From Caryophanales bacterium UBA6769 (GTDB taxonomy: Bacteria > Bacillota > Bacilli > Bacillales > UBA6769): a DNA stretch of 40,705 bases. The translations under genes and the position numbers were made by a program. The notes under the pieces are model-generated. The model was given only the letters and a program-made list of their open reading frames with translations, did not search any database and was not told the DNA's origin. The stretch covers positions 1-40,705 of the forward strand of contig DKGN01000169.1 in assembly GCA_002453275.1 (NCBI GenBank). Direction: 5' to 3'. Below, in pieces: positions 24,879-33,526 of this stretch (its first letter is position 1; every line of letters begins with the position of its first letter).

Positions 24879-25082
24879 ATGAAAGAGATATTAAAAGTAG
24901 AAGGAATGACGTGTAGTTGTTGTGTAGGTAAAGTAGAGAAGAGCATCGATCAATTAGACGGTGTTTCTTCTATCAAAATAGATGTTGATAAAGAGGAAGT
25001 AAAAGTAGATTTTAATAAAGATAAAGTAACCTTAGGACAAATCAAAAAAAAGATTGAAGAAGAAGGATACAAAATCGTTTAA
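24879..25082 (+). CDS. Second CopZ-like copper chaperone with CSCC metal site
   Basis: A 67-residue HMA-domain protein. Metal site GMTCSCC differs from copZ (GMSCGHC): the motif is Cys-Ser-Cys-Cys, giving three cysteines. It is highly charged (Asp/Lys/Glu-rich), unlike the first copy, so it is not a recent tandem duplicate. AGGAGG precedes the ATG. A terminator-like hairpin follows before copA. Confidence 0.85.
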   Translation: MKEILKVEGMTCSCCVGKVEKSIDQLDGVSSIKIDVDKEEVKVDFNKDKVTLGQIKKKIEEEGYKIV

Positions 25083-25113
25083 ACGATGAAACGAAGTAAA
25101 GAGTGAAGTTAGA

Positions 25114-25145
25114 AGATTGTACCTAAAGGTATAATCTTTCTTTTT
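25114..25145 (+). terminator. Terminator-like hairpin between second chaperone and copA
   Basis: AGATTGTACCT (25114-25124) pairs with AGGTATAATCT (25127-25137), with one wobble and a two-base loop, followed by TTCTTTTT. Incomplete termination here would make chaperone mRNA more abundant than copA mRNA. Confidence 0.7.
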
Positions 25146-25185
25146 AAGGGAAATATACCTGTACTTGGTATGGGAGGTATGAGGA

Positions 25186-27606
25186 ATGACAACAGAAGAA
25201 AGTACATTACAAATAAGCGGTATGACATGTACTGCTTGTGCTTCCCGCGTAGAAAAAGGGATAAGTAAAATGACAGGTGTCGAGAAAGCGAATGTCAACT
25301 TTGCTTTAGAACAATTAACTGTGCACTATGATTCTGAACAGACGAATGTGAATGAGTTTAAAAAGGAAATTGAAAAGATTGGTTATGGTGTAATCGAGCA
25401 AAAAGCTGAGTTTGATATTTCTGGTATGACGTGTGCAGCATGTGCTACAAAAATTGAAAAAGGTATTAGCAAAATGGAAGGTGTATCTAGTGCTAATGTC
25501 AATTTTGCATTAGAAACCATATCAGTTTCATATAATGACAAAGAAGTAGAGCCGAGTGACATGATCGCAAAAGTAAAAAAACTTGGCTATGAATTAAGAC
25601 CAAAAGAAGATGGACAGGAAACAATGGATCATAAACAAGCGGAAATTCGTAAACAAACACGAAAGTTCATTTTTTCTGCGATTTTAACATTGCCTTTATT
25701 ATGGACAATGGTGGCTCATTTTAGTTTTTTATCGTTCATTTATTTGCCAGATATTTTTATGAATCCTTGGTTTCAATTAACGCTAGCTACTCCTGTTCAA
25801 TTTATCATTGGAGCACAATTTTATAAAGGCGCTTATACGTCACTAAAAAATAAAAGTGCTAACATGGATGTACTAGTTGCGCTAGGTACAAGCGCGGCAT
25901 ACTTTTATAGTTTATATTTATCCTTTGAATGGATGTATGCAGGCGCTGTAGGTGAAGCGGAACTTTACTTTGAAGCCTCCGCTGTAATTATTACTTTAAT
26001 TTTACTCGGTAAATTATTTGAAGTGCGAGCGAAAGGAAAAACGAGCCAAGCGATTCAAAAATTGCTTGATTTACAAGCGAAAACAGCTCGTGTTGTACGA
26101 GACGGAGCGGAACATGAAATACCAATTGAAGAAGTGTTAGTAGGCGATGTGATTATCGTACGACCAGGAGAGAAAATTCCGGTTGATGGTGAAATTGTAG
26201 AGGGACAATCTGCAATCGATGAATCGATGCTGACAGGAGAAAGTATACCGATTGATAAAGTGCCGGGTGATGCTGTGATTGGCGCGACCATTAATAAGAA
26301 TGGTTTATTGAAAATAAACGCAACAAAAGTCGGAAAAGATACAGCCCTTGCTCAAATTGTGAAAGTCGTAGAAGATGCCCAAGGTTCAAAAGCGGATATT
26401 CAACGTTTAGCAGATAAAATCTCTGGTATATTCGTGCCAATTGTAGTGTTAATAGCTGTTGCTACTTTCTTAATTTGGTATTTTATCGTTACACCTGGGG
26501 ATTTCCGTTCAAGTTTAATTCCGATGATTTCTATATTAGTCATTGCATGCCCATGTGCGCTTGGGCTGGCAACTCCGACTTCGATTATGGCTGGTTCTGG
26601 TCGGGCAGCAGAAATGGGAATGTTGTTTAAAGGTGGCGAACATTTAGAGAACACACAATCCATTGATACTGTTGTATTAGATAAAACAGGTACAGTAACA
26701 AAAGGAGAACCTACACTCACTGACGTTATTGTAGCTGATGGGTTTAAAGAAGAAGATATACTTCAATTAGTAGGCACAGCAGAAAATCAATCTGAACACC
26801 CGTTAGCTCAAGCGATTGTACAAGGTGTGAAAGCACAAGATATTCCATTACTTCGTGCTGATAACTTCGAAGCTTTGCCTGGATATGGAATATATGCTGA
26901 AATTAATGAGCAAAAAATATTTGTTGGAACTCGGAAATTAATGCGTCAGCAAAATATATCGATAGCAAATGAAACAGAAGTAACGATGGAAAAATTAGAG
27001 CAAGACGGAAAAACAGCGATGCTCATTGCTATTGAAGGTGCACATGCAGGTGTGATTGCAGTAGCAGATACCGTTAAAGAGACTTCAAAAGAAGCAATTG
27101 ATAGAATGCATAAGCTTGGACTTGAAGTCATTATGTTAACAGGTGATAATGAGCGAACTGCAGATGCAATTGCAAAACAAGTTGAAATTGACGAAGTCAT
27201 TGCTGAAGTATTGCCCGATCAAAAAAGTGAACAAATTAAAAAACTTCAAGCCCAGGGGAAAAAGGTTGCTATGGTTGGAGATGGAATAAATGATGCGCCC
27301 GCTCTTGCGATGGCAAATGTCGGAATGGCAGTTGGTACTGGTACCGATATTGCGATTGAAGCCGCAGATATTACGCTCATGCGCGGGGATTTAAATAGTG
27401 TTGTCGATGCGGTAATCATGAGTAAAAAAACAATGCGTAACATTAAAGAAAACCTATTTTTCGCATTTATTTATAATACAATCGGCATCCCAATAGCGGC
27501 GCTTGGATTTCTTGCTCCTTGGGTAGCCGGTGCAGCAATGGCATTCAGCTCTGTATCCGTCGTTTTAAACGCCCTACGCTTACAGCGTGTTCATTTAGAA
27601 AAATAA
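25186..27606 (+). CDS. copA: Copper-exporting P-type ATPase CopA
   Basis: An 806-residue P1B-1 ATPase that pumps Cu(I) out of the cell. Two N-terminal HMA domains carry GMTCTAC and GMTCAAC. Membrane helices begin near residue 160. Motifs: MLTGES, the metal-binding CPC near 454 (IACPCALGLATP), phosphorylated Asp499 in DKTGT, SEHPLA, and GDGINDAPAL. ATG has GGGAGG upstream. It is fed by the two CopZ-like proteins and is followed by csoR. ATACC-N7-GGTAT lies just before its ribosome binding site. Confidence 0.95.
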   Translation: MTTEESTLQISGMTCTACASRVEKGISKMTGVEKANVNFALEQLTVHYDSEQTNVNEFKKEIEKIGYGVIEQKAEFDISGMTCAACATKIEKGISKMEGVSSANVNFALETISVSYNDKEVEPSDMIAKVKKLGYELRPKEDGQETMDHKQAEIRKQTRKFIFSAILTLPLLWTMVAHFSFLSFIYLPDIFMNPWFQLTLATPVQFIIGAQFYKGAYTSLKNKSANMDVLVALGTSAAYFYSLYLSFEWMYAGAVGEAELYFEASAVIITLILLGKLFEVRAKGKTSQAIQKLLDLQAKTARVVRDGAEHEIPIEEVLVGDVIIVRPGEKIPVDGEIVEGQSAIDESMLTGESIPIDKVPGDAVIGATINKNGLLKINATKVGKDTALAQIVKVVEDAQGSKADIQRLADKISGIFVPIVVLIAVATFLIWYFIVTPGDFRSSLIPMISILVIACPCALGLATPTSIMAGSGRAAEMGMLFKGGEHLENTQSIDTVVLDKTGTVTKGEPTLTDVIVADGFKEEDILQLVGTAENQSEHPLAQAIVQGVKAQDIPLLRADNFEALPGYGIYAEINEQKIFVGTRKLMRQQNISIANETEVTMEKLEQDGKTAMLIAIEGAHAGVIAVADTVKETSKEAIDRMHKLGLEVIMLTGDNERTADAIAKQVEIDEVIAEVLPDQKSEQIKKLQAQGKKVAMVGDGINDAPALAMANVGMAVGTGTDIAIEAADITLMRGDLNSVVDAVIMSKKTMRNIKENLFFAFIYNTIGIPIAALGFLAPWVAGAAMAFSSVSVVLNALRLQRVHLEK

Positions 27607-27663
27607 TTATTTTAATTCTGATTACTAACATCGTGTAGAGAGAGCTTGGAAGGAGGTCCGAAG

Positions 27664-27966
27664 ATGGAAAAGTTTCTTCATGACAAGCCTGTAGTACCGC
27701 GAACAAATGAGGAAAAACAATCGGTGATCAACCGGTTGAAACGGATTGAAGGGCAAGTGCGCGGAATCCAGCGTATGGTTGAGGAAGATCGATATTGTGT
27801 TGATATTTTAGTACAAATTAGTGCTATCAATGCAGCCCTGAAAAAGGTTGGTTTTTCAGTTACAGAAAGACATATGAAACATTGTGTTAGCCATGCAGTT
27901 CAAGACGGTGAAGGGGAAACAGCAATCGATGAATTGTTAGAAGTAATGAAACATTTTTCTAAATAA
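27664..27966 (+). CDS. csoR: Copper-sensing repressor CsoR
   Basis: A 100-residue four-helix-bundle repressor with the Cu(I) ligands Cys45 (RYCVDIL), His70 and Cys74 (RHMKHC). The helix RLKRIEGQVRGIQRM is typical of the family. ATG at 27664 has AAGGAGGT just upstream. It is the last gene of the operon; in B. subtilis csoR precedes copZA, so the order is different. The likely operator is at 24120-24139. Confidence 0.92.
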   Translation: MEKFLHDKPVVPRTNEEKQSVINRLKRIEGQVRGIQRMVEEDRYCVDILVQISAINAALKKVGFSVTERHMKHCVSHAVQDGEGETAIDELLEVMKHFSK

Positions 27967-27980
27967 AAGAGATGAATTAG

Positions 27981-28044
27981 AAAAAGGACCCTAAACTCTC
28001 GACGAAATGATAATTCGTTTCGTTAGATGGGAAGGGTCCTTTTA
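27981..28044 (+). terminator. Terminator of copper operon
   Basis: AAAAAGGACCCT (27981-27992) pairs with AGGGTCCTTTT (28033-28043). The loop contains a second stem, CGACGAAA with TTCGTTTCG. The 346 bases from csoR to the transposase hold only this and the IS left end. Confidence 0.82.
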
Positions 28045-28313
28045 AAATTACGTAAGTACTTCAACCAGTATTCTTTTTGGTCTTGTTATATGCCTCTTTC
28101 ACTTTTATTAACTTGATTTGCAGGGATTGAGTCGGATAAAGTATGCATAAACCGCTGTTCTTATTTCTCAAGACAATATAAACTAAGCTTAGAATATATT
28201 TTCCAAAGTAATGAAAGGACAGAGTCCATATAATTGTGTAAAAAGAATAGGCCATATGATCGCCTTACGGTACAATGTTTTTAACCACAAAAACATACCT
28301 GGAGGCAGATCAC

Positions 28314-29480
28314 ATGACCCACCTACATTTTACATTGGAGACCAAAGAAATACAAAGCTTAATTGAAAAGTCCGTTAAAGATGATGTGTCTAAAAACATT
28401 TTAATGACAGTTTTTAACCAACTCATGGAAGAACAGCGTACACAATACATTCAAGCAACCGAGTATGAGCGTTCGAGTCAACGTGTCAGCCAGCGCAACG
28501 GTTACTATGAAAGAGAGTGGACGACTCGAATCGGAACGATGGACCTAAAAGTCCCACGAACAAGAGACGGTAAGTTTTCGCCTACTGTGTTTGAACGATA
28601 TCAAAGAAACGAGAAAGCGCTCTTAGCTTCTATGCTTGAGATGTATGTTTCCGGTGTTTCGACTCGCAAAGTGTCTCAAATTGTAGAAGAGCTTTGTGGA
28701 AAGACGATTTCTAAATCGTTTGTCTCTGATCTGACAGCACAACTCGATCCCATGGTGAAAGAGTGGCAACATCGCTCTTTATTAGAAACAACGTTTCCAT
28801 TCATTATGGTCGATGTCCTTTATATCAAAGTAAGAGAAGAACATCGTGTCGTTTCAAAGAGTAGCCATATCGCCCTAGGAATCACAGAAGAAGGCGAACG
28901 TGAAATTATCGGTTTCATGATTCAGGATGGTGAAAGTGAAGCGTCCTGGTCCACCTTTTTTGATTACTTGAAAAGCCGTGGATTAACTGGAACACAACTC
29001 GTCATTTCTGATGCCCATGCTGGATTAGTGTCGGCGATTCGAAAATCGTTCACAGGTGTTTCCTGGCAGAGATGTCAAGTGCATTTCATGCGGAACATCT
29101 TAAGTACTATACCTAAAAAGGATTCCAAATCCTTTCGTGAAGCTATTAAAGCCATCTTTCGATTCCCAGATATTCAATTAGCCAGGGCAGCGAAAGTCGA
29201 ACTCATCGACGCCTACGCTGATAAGAAAAGATATAAGAAAGCTTGCCAAAGACTAGATGAAGGCTTTGAAGACGCCTTCCAATATACAGTTGTTGGCAAG
29301 GGCCATCCCCGATTAAAGAGCACAAATTTACTTGAGCGCTTAAATCAGGAAGTTCGGCGCCGTGAGAAGATCATTCGCATTTTCCCTAATGTTGCATCAG
29401 CCAATCGGTTAATAGGGGCAGTTCTCATAGATGTTCATGAAGAATGGTTGAGCTCCCCCAGGAAGTATATTCAATTCTAG
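28314..29480 (+). CDS. IS256-family transposase
   Basis: A 388-residue DDE transposase. Catalytic residues: Asp167 (FIMVDVLY), Asp233 (VISDAHAGL) and Glu341 (NLLERLNQEVRRREK). The WQRCQVHFMRN motif between them is typical of the family. It appears full length and intact. ATG at 28314 follows GGAGG; an in-frame ATG at 28275 lacks a binding site. Confidence 0.93.
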   Translation: MTHLHFTLETKEIQSLIEKSVKDDVSKNILMTVFNQLMEEQRTQYIQATEYERSSQRVSQRNGYYEREWTTRIGTMDLKVPRTRDGKFSPTVFERYQRNEKALLASMLEMYVSGVSTRKVSQIVEELCGKTISKSFVSDLTAQLDPMVKEWQHRSLLETTFPFIMVDVLYIKVREEHRVVSKSSHIALGITEEGEREIIGFMIQDGESEASWSTFFDYLKSRGLTGTQLVISDAHAGLVSAIRKSFTGVSWQRCQVHFMRNILSTIPKKDSKSFREAIKAIFRFPDIQLARAAKVELIDAYADKKRYKKACQRLDEGFEDAFQYTVVGKGHPRLKSTNLLERLNQEVRRREKIIRIFPNVASANRLIGAVLIDVHEEWLSSPRKYIQF

Positions 29481-29508
29481 GTGTTTACAAATGGGGTCTC
29501 ACCATATA

Positions 29509-29634
29509 GCGCATGAAATATTCGAGACACCTGCGGGAACAGCACGAGTCCGAAGATCACTGTATCAATTCGTATACGATTTGATACAGAAGCTGAGGCC
29601 GTGCCCGCGGTAAGCGAGAATATTTCATAAGCGC
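29509..29634. repeat. 126-bp long palindromic dispersed repeat inside the IS
   Basis: The outer arms GCGCATGAAATATTC (29509-) and GAATATTTCATAAGCGC (-29634) pair; the centre TGTATCAATTCGTATACG / ATTTGATACA pairs too, and the middle (CTGCGGGAACAGCACGAG against GGCCGTGCCCGCGG) pairs loosely. I recognise the core GAACAGCACGAGTCCGAAG ... GCTGAGGCCGTGCCCGCGG as a repeat common between genes in Bacillus relatives. Here it lies between transposase stop and right end. Confidence 0.7.
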
Positions 29635-29730
29635 CGATAGACTGGTTAAAACATTGTCATTGATTTTACACAAGATTGTGGACTTGACTAAAAAACGTTT
29701 TATCTGTTTTATTATCAATTAAAATGTTCC

Positions 29731-29759
29731 GTTATGTTATGTTATGTTATGTTATGTTA
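29731..29759. repeat. Pentanucleotide tandem repeat (GTTAT)
   Basis: Five exact GTTAT units followed by GTTA. It lies 45 bases past the IS right end in non-coding DNA. Confidence 0.9.
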
Positions 29760-29981
29760 GAAATGAAATAGACATAAGCAGACCTAGCCTAGCTTTTATA
29801 TTTTTATAACTTTACTATTAAAGGTGAATCGATTTTTCACATAAAATAAGCCACCACTATTCCCTTATGTAACAGGTGAAAATAGTCGGTGACTTGATAT
29901 AAGTTGCTTTTTAAAATTCTAACTACAAACAATACTTTCAGCTTCTGTGCTACATTAATCCTTACCATCCCCCACAACAAA

Positions 29982-30158
29982 TTAATTATGTGCTGCAGAA
30001 GGTATTTCAGGAACCTCTTCGTCTTTTGCTTTATTAAACAATCGTTTAAACCTTGACGAGATGCCTAGTAATTTTTGCTACAAATCCATTGCTGGTTCAA
30101 GCACTGCAACATAGTGATATCCTTGATAAACTCTCTTTTTAAAATTAATGTGATAGAA
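29982..30158 (-). pseudogene. Decayed coding remnant with in-frame stop
   Basis: The minus strand reads KKRVYQGYHYVAVLEPAMDL, TAG, then QKLLGISSRFKRLFNKAKDE and a tail ending PEIPSAAHN and TAA. The composition looks protein-like (amphipathic basic helix plus acidic tail) and the frame is kept over the TAG, but there is no start. I do not know the family. The IS256 insertion nearby may have removed its 5' part. The rest of 29696-30170 shows only an imperfect hairpin at 29848-29894. Confidence 0.35.
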
Positions 30159-30170
30159 ATGTGAGGTTTT

Positions 30171-30208
30171 AAACAAAAAGACGAGGTCTGCCCTTGGCAA
30201 ACCCCGTC
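30171..30208 (-). terminator. Terminator of groESL
   Basis: On the minus strand GACGGGGTTTGCC pairs with GGCAGACCTCGTC around AAG, followed by TTTTTGTTT. It starts 25 bases past the groEL stop. Confidence 0.85.
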
Positions 30209-30232
30209 ATATCAAGCTTTGTTTACTTCAAC

Positions 30233-31873
30233 TTACATCATGCCAGGCATGCCACCCATTCCGCCCATGTCAGGCATTGCCGCCCCTGCGCCGCCACCGT
30301 TTTCTTCTGGTTTGTCAGCGATGACTGCTTCTGTTGTGAGTAGCATTGCGGATACAGATGCAGCGTTTTGAAGTGCGGAACGTGTTACTTTTGTTGGATC
30401 CACGATTCCTGCTTCAATCATGTTCACCCAATCGCTCGTTGCTGCGTTGAAGCCAACTCCTGGCTCTTCGCCTTTCAAGCGCTCAACGACTACAGAGCCT
30501 TCGAGACCTGCGTTGTCAGCGATTTGACGAACAGGCTCTTCTAATGCACGAAGTACGATATTAATACCTGTTGCTTCGTCTCCATCTGCACTTAGGTCTT
30601 TGATTGATTTTAGAACATCAACGAGTGCTGTTCCACCACCGGAGACAATTCCTTCTTCAACTGCTGCACGTGTTGAGTTTAATGCGTCTTCGATACGAAG
30701 CTTACGCTCTTTCAGTTCCGTCTCTGTTGCAGCACCAACTTTGATAACTGCTACACCGCCTGCAAGCTTAGCAAGACGCTCTTGTAGCTTTTCTTTGTCA
30801 AAGTCAGATGTTGTTTCTTCGAGTTGTGCTTTGATTTGATTCACGCGGCTTGCAATTTGGTCTGACTCTCCAGCACCTTCAACGACCGTTGTGTCGTCTT
30901 TTGTGACAACAACCTTTGATGCACGACCAAGTTGAGAAATGTCTGCTGATTTTAAGTCTAGTCCTAAGTCTTCCGTGATAACTTCTCCACCTGTTAGAAT
31001 CGCAATGTCTTCAAGCATTGCTTTACGACGGTCACCGAAACCAGGTGCCTTAACCGCAACTGCATTGAACGTGCCGCGGAGTTTGTTTACGACGAGTGTC
31101 GCAAGTGCTTCACCTTCAACGTCTTCTGCAATGATAAGAAGTGGCTTGCTTTGTTGTACGACTTGCTCAAGAACTGGAAGTACCTCTTGAATGTTAGAGA
31201 TCTTCTTATCCGTGATTAAGATGTACGGATCCTCAAGAACTGCCTCCATCTTGTCAGAGTCTGTAACCATGTAAGGTGACGCATATCCACGGTCGAACTG
31301 CATTCCTTCTACAACTTCTAGCTCTGTTTCAAAGCCCTTTGATTCTTCAATTGTAATAACACCGTCATTACCTACGCGCTCCATCGCTTCAGCAATCAGA
31401 TCACCGATTTGCTCATCAGATGATGAAATTGCAGCAACTTGTGAAATGGAGTCTTTGCCTTCGATTGGTTGAGAAATCTTTTTCAACTCATCAACTGCTG
31501 CTTGAGTTGCTTTTTCGATTCCTTTACGGATAACCATTGGGTTTGCACCAGATGTAACGTTTTTTAAACCTTCGCGGATCATTGCTTGTGCAAGAACCGT
31601 TGCTGTTGTCGTACCGTCACCCGCAACATCGTTCGTTTTGCTTGCAACTTCTGCAACAAGCTTGGCACCCATGTTTTCAAATGCATCTTCAAGTTCGATT
31701 TCCTTCGCAATTGTTACACCATCGTTTGTAATCAGTGGAGAACCAAATGCTTTCTCAAGTACGACGTTACGTCCTTTTGGTCCTAATGTTACTTTTACAG
31801 CATCAGCAAGTGCGTTTACACCATCGAGCATTGCACGACGCGCGTCTTCGCTAAATTTAATCTCTTTTGCCAT
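30233..31873 (-). CDS. groEL: Chaperonin GroEL (60 kDa)
   Basis: A 546-residue chaperonin that forms the double-ring ATP-driven folding chamber. Family features: MAKEIKFSEDARRAMLDGVN start, VTLGPKGRNVVLEK, the nucleotide-binding DGTTTATVLA, and the Gly-Met-rich tail GGMGGMPGMM. ATG has GGAGGGTG upstream. It follows groES by 49 bases in the same transcript and is controlled by the CIRCE element through HrcA. Confidence 0.98.
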   Translation of the reverse strand: MAKEIKFSEDARRAMLDGVNALADAVKVTLGPKGRNVVLEKAFGSPLITNDGVTIAKEIELEDAFENMGAKLVAEVASKTNDVAGDGTTTATVLAQAMIREGLKNVTSGANPMVIRKGIEKATQAAVDELKKISQPIEGKDSISQVAAISSSDEQIGDLIAEAMERVGNDGVITIEESKGFETELEVVEGMQFDRGYASPYMVTDSDKMEAVLEDPYILITDKKISNIQEVLPVLEQVVQQSKPLLIIAEDVEGEALATLVVNKLRGTFNAVAVKAPGFGDRRKAMLEDIAILTGGEVITEDLGLDLKSADISQLGRASKVVVTKDDTTVVEGAGESDQIASRVNQIKAQLEETTSDFDKEKLQERLAKLAGGVAVIKVGAATETELKERKLRIEDALNSTRAAVEEGIVSGGGTALVDVLKSIKDLSADGDEATGINIVLRALEEPVRQIADNAGLEGSVVVERLKGEEPGVGFNAATSDWVNMIEAGIVDPTKVTRSALQNAASVSAMLLTTEAVIADKPEENGGGAGAAMPDMGGMGGMPGMM

Positions 31874-31922
31874 GTAAGAACACCCTCCTCAAATATATGT
31901 AAGTTTTATTAAATGTCGTTCA

Positions 31923-32207
31923 TTAGTTAATTACAGCTAGAATGTCACTTTCACGTAAAATCAAATATTCTTTGCCATCATATTTGACTTCTGTTCCTGA
32001 GTATTTCGAGAAAATGATTTTGTCACCTTCTGCTACTTCAAGTGCAATTCGCTCTCCATTATCGGTTACGCGACCACTTCCGACAGCGATAACACGCCCT
32101 TCTTGAGGCTTTTCTTGTGCGGAGTCTGGTAAGACGATACCGCTTGCAGTTTTTTCTTCAGATTCAACAGTTTCAATCAAAATACGATCAGCTAAAGGCT
32201 TCAACAC
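31923..32207 (-). CDS. groES: Co-chaperonin GroES (10 kDa)
   Basis: A 94-residue co-chaperonin, the heptameric lid of GroEL. It has the mobile loop EEKTASGIVLPDSAQEKPQ and ends in ESDILAVIN. The GTG start at 32207 gives the normal length and start (VLKPLADR) and has AAGGAGGGTG upstream; longer reading frames run into the leader. Confidence 0.97.
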   Translation of the reverse strand: MLKPLADRILIETVESEEKTASGIVLPDSAQEKPQEGRVIAVGSGRVTDNGERIALEVAEGDKIIFSKYSGTEVKYDGKEYLILRESDILAVIN

Positions 32208-32244
32208 GTGAAACACCCTCCTTAAGATAATATTAATCTTTAAT

Positions 32245-32271
32245 TTAGCACTCACTTAAGTCGAGTGCTAA
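32245..32271 (-). promoter_or_regulatory. CIRCE operator of groESL
   Basis: TTAGCACTC, 9 bases, GAGTGCTAA: a perfect CIRCE inverted repeat, the binding site of HrcA, 38 bases before the groES start. Confidence 0.97.
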
Positions 32272-32283
32272 TAACCATCTATT

Positions 32284-32312
32284 ATATTAAAAGAAATTCA
32301 TTTTTTTTGCAA
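32284..32312 (-). promoter_or_regulatory. SigA-type promoter of groESL
   Basis: On the minus strand TTGCAA (32307-32312), 17 bases, TAATAT (32284-32289). It ends 13 bases before CIRCE, so the operator lies at the start of the transcript. The rest of the gap to 32546 shows no gene. Confidence 0.72.
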
Positions 32313-32546
32313 GGGTTACGTTATAAAAGTTTTTTTGTTATAAATGGCCCTTAAAAAATGCCTGTTTCTTGCTCTGTCTTGTGAAGTTATCCTATGTTAC
32401 AATGGCATAGTCATGCTCTAACGTTGATATTTTATCAAGATACTCGTATACATAAATAGCCTTCTTTTATTTTAATGACCCTATGTTCATTAATGTAAAA
32501 ATTGGGTACGATATAAGTAGTGCGCTTACATAAAGGAGAACGGTTA

Positions 32547-33257
32547 ATGCGAAAACAGTATTGGTGGATTCTTGCCATTTATATTTTGATGCAACTTTCG
32601 GGAATTGTAGGATTGCCCATTTTATATAGCCTTGGGGTAACTGATAGTCTTGTTTCAATCGAAGGCTTCGTCATCTGGACCGTCGTAAGCTTTGCGCTTG
32701 CGCTTATTCCCATCCTCATTTTAGCCAATCGAACGAAAGAATATCCTTTTGAACGTTCAGAGCAGGCTACTGTTGGTGTCGCGATAGGTTGGATGATTCT
32801 TGGTGTATTTCTTGCCTTTTTAGTTCAAGGGATTGCTGGAGCCATTGAAATGTCCCTATTTAAGGTTGATCCAGGTTCTGAAAATACGTCTCAGCTCGTC
32901 GATATCGCTTTAACTTATCCCATTTTCTTTTTTGTTTTTATCGTTATCGGACCGATACTAGAGGAAATTGTATTTCGAAAAGTGATTTTTGGTAGTCTTT
33001 ATACGCGCTTTAATTTCTGGATCTCCGTGCTAGTGAGTTCGTTAATTTTTGGAATCGTCCATGGGGAACTAGAGCATCTCCTTATCTATACTTCAATGGG
33101 TGCTACGTTTGCTTTCTTATATATAAAAACGAAACGACTTATCGTACCGATTGTGACTCATGTATTGATGAATGCATTTGCCGCGATAACGATGATTAAT
33201 TACGATAAGCTTGAGGAGCTACAGAAGAACTTACAGCACATCATTGGGGGCTTTTAA
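32547..33257 (+). CDS. ydiL: CPBP family intramembrane metalloprotease (YdiL)
   Basis: A 236-residue protein with about six membrane helices, of the CAAX protease/bacteriocin-processing (CPBP, Abi) family. Zinc-protease motifs: EEIVFRK, FGIVHGE and HVLMN. Substrate unknown. ATG at 32547 follows AAAGGAGA; the in-frame GTG at 32520 has no binding site. Divergent from groESL and followed 3 bases later by ydiK, as in B. subtilis. Confidence 0.88.
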   Translation: MRKQYWWILAIYILMQLSGIVGLPILYSLGVTDSLVSIEGFVIWTVVSFALALIPILILANRTKEYPFERSEQATVGVAIGWMILGVFLAFLVQGIAGAIEMSLFKVDPGSENTSQLVDIALTYPIFFFVFIVIGPILEEIVFRKVIFGSLYTRFNFWISVLVSSLIFGIVHGELEHLLIYTSMGATFAFLYIKTKRLIVPIVTHVLMNAFAAITMINYDKLEELQKNLQHIIGGF

Positions 33258-33260
33258 TTC

Positions 33261-33473
33261 GTGAAAATATCAGCAAACACTTTGTGTATTACATTATTTA
33301 TCCTCGGGATCGTCTTCACATACTTTGCAATTAACATTGCAAATGAGGCAGGAACAGTTTGGAATGCCGCAAGCATTATTTTTATCTTACTTGCATCGAT
33401 GGAATTCCTCTACGCCATTCGAATCCTACAATTTATCAAAAAAGTTAAGAAAATACACAAGCCGAAAAAATAA
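33261..33473 (+). CDS. ydiK: DUF4305 small membrane protein (YdiK)
   Basis: A 70-residue protein with two membrane helices (about 5-27 and 36-55) and a lysine-rich tail. It matches B. subtilis YdiK in size, topology and position after ydiL. GTG start, translationally coupled to ydiL. Function unknown. Confidence 0.8.
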   Translation: MKISANTLCITLFILGIVFTYFAINIANEAGTVWNAASIIFILLASMEFLYAIRILQFIKKVKKIHKPKK

Positions 33474-33507
33474 GCAGACTACACATTAAAATGTCGTCTG
33501 CTTATTT
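33468..33507 (+). terminator. Bidirectional terminator between ydiK and MFS gene
   Basis: AAATAAGCAGAC (33468-33479) pairs with GTCTGCTTATTT (33496-33507), with an inner ACAT/ATGT pair. It overlaps the ydiK stop and faces the convergent transporter gene. Confidence 0.8.
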
Positions 33508-33526
33508 CCATGCACATGTCTCTGTA

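Larger units (their letters stand above)
28222..29685 (+). mobile_element. IS256-family insertion sequence
   Basis: Imperfect terminal inverted repeats of 27 bp: 28222-28248 (AGTCCA then TTGTGTAAAA) and 29659-29685 (complement of the same), 19-20 of 27 matching. A subterminal inverted pair, ACAATGTTTTTAACCA (left) and TGGTTAAAACATTGT (right), supports the ends. It holds one transposase gene and an inserted palindromic repeat. I see no target-site duplication in the flanks (AAAGGACA / GACTAAAA). Confidence 0.75.

Noticed and set aside
28214..29693. An 8-9 bp target-site duplication around the IS256 element
   Set aside because: The bases outside the inverted repeats (AAAGGACA and GACTAAAA) do not match.
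29731..29759. A CRISPR-like repeat
   Set aside because: The units are 5 bases long with no spacers; it is a simple tandem repeat. No CRISPR array or cas gene is in the window.
30600..31877. Plus-strand ORFs of about 66-83 codons opposite groEL
   Set aside because: They are antisense shadows of groEL codon usage with low-complexity Ser/Ala-rich products and no binding sites.
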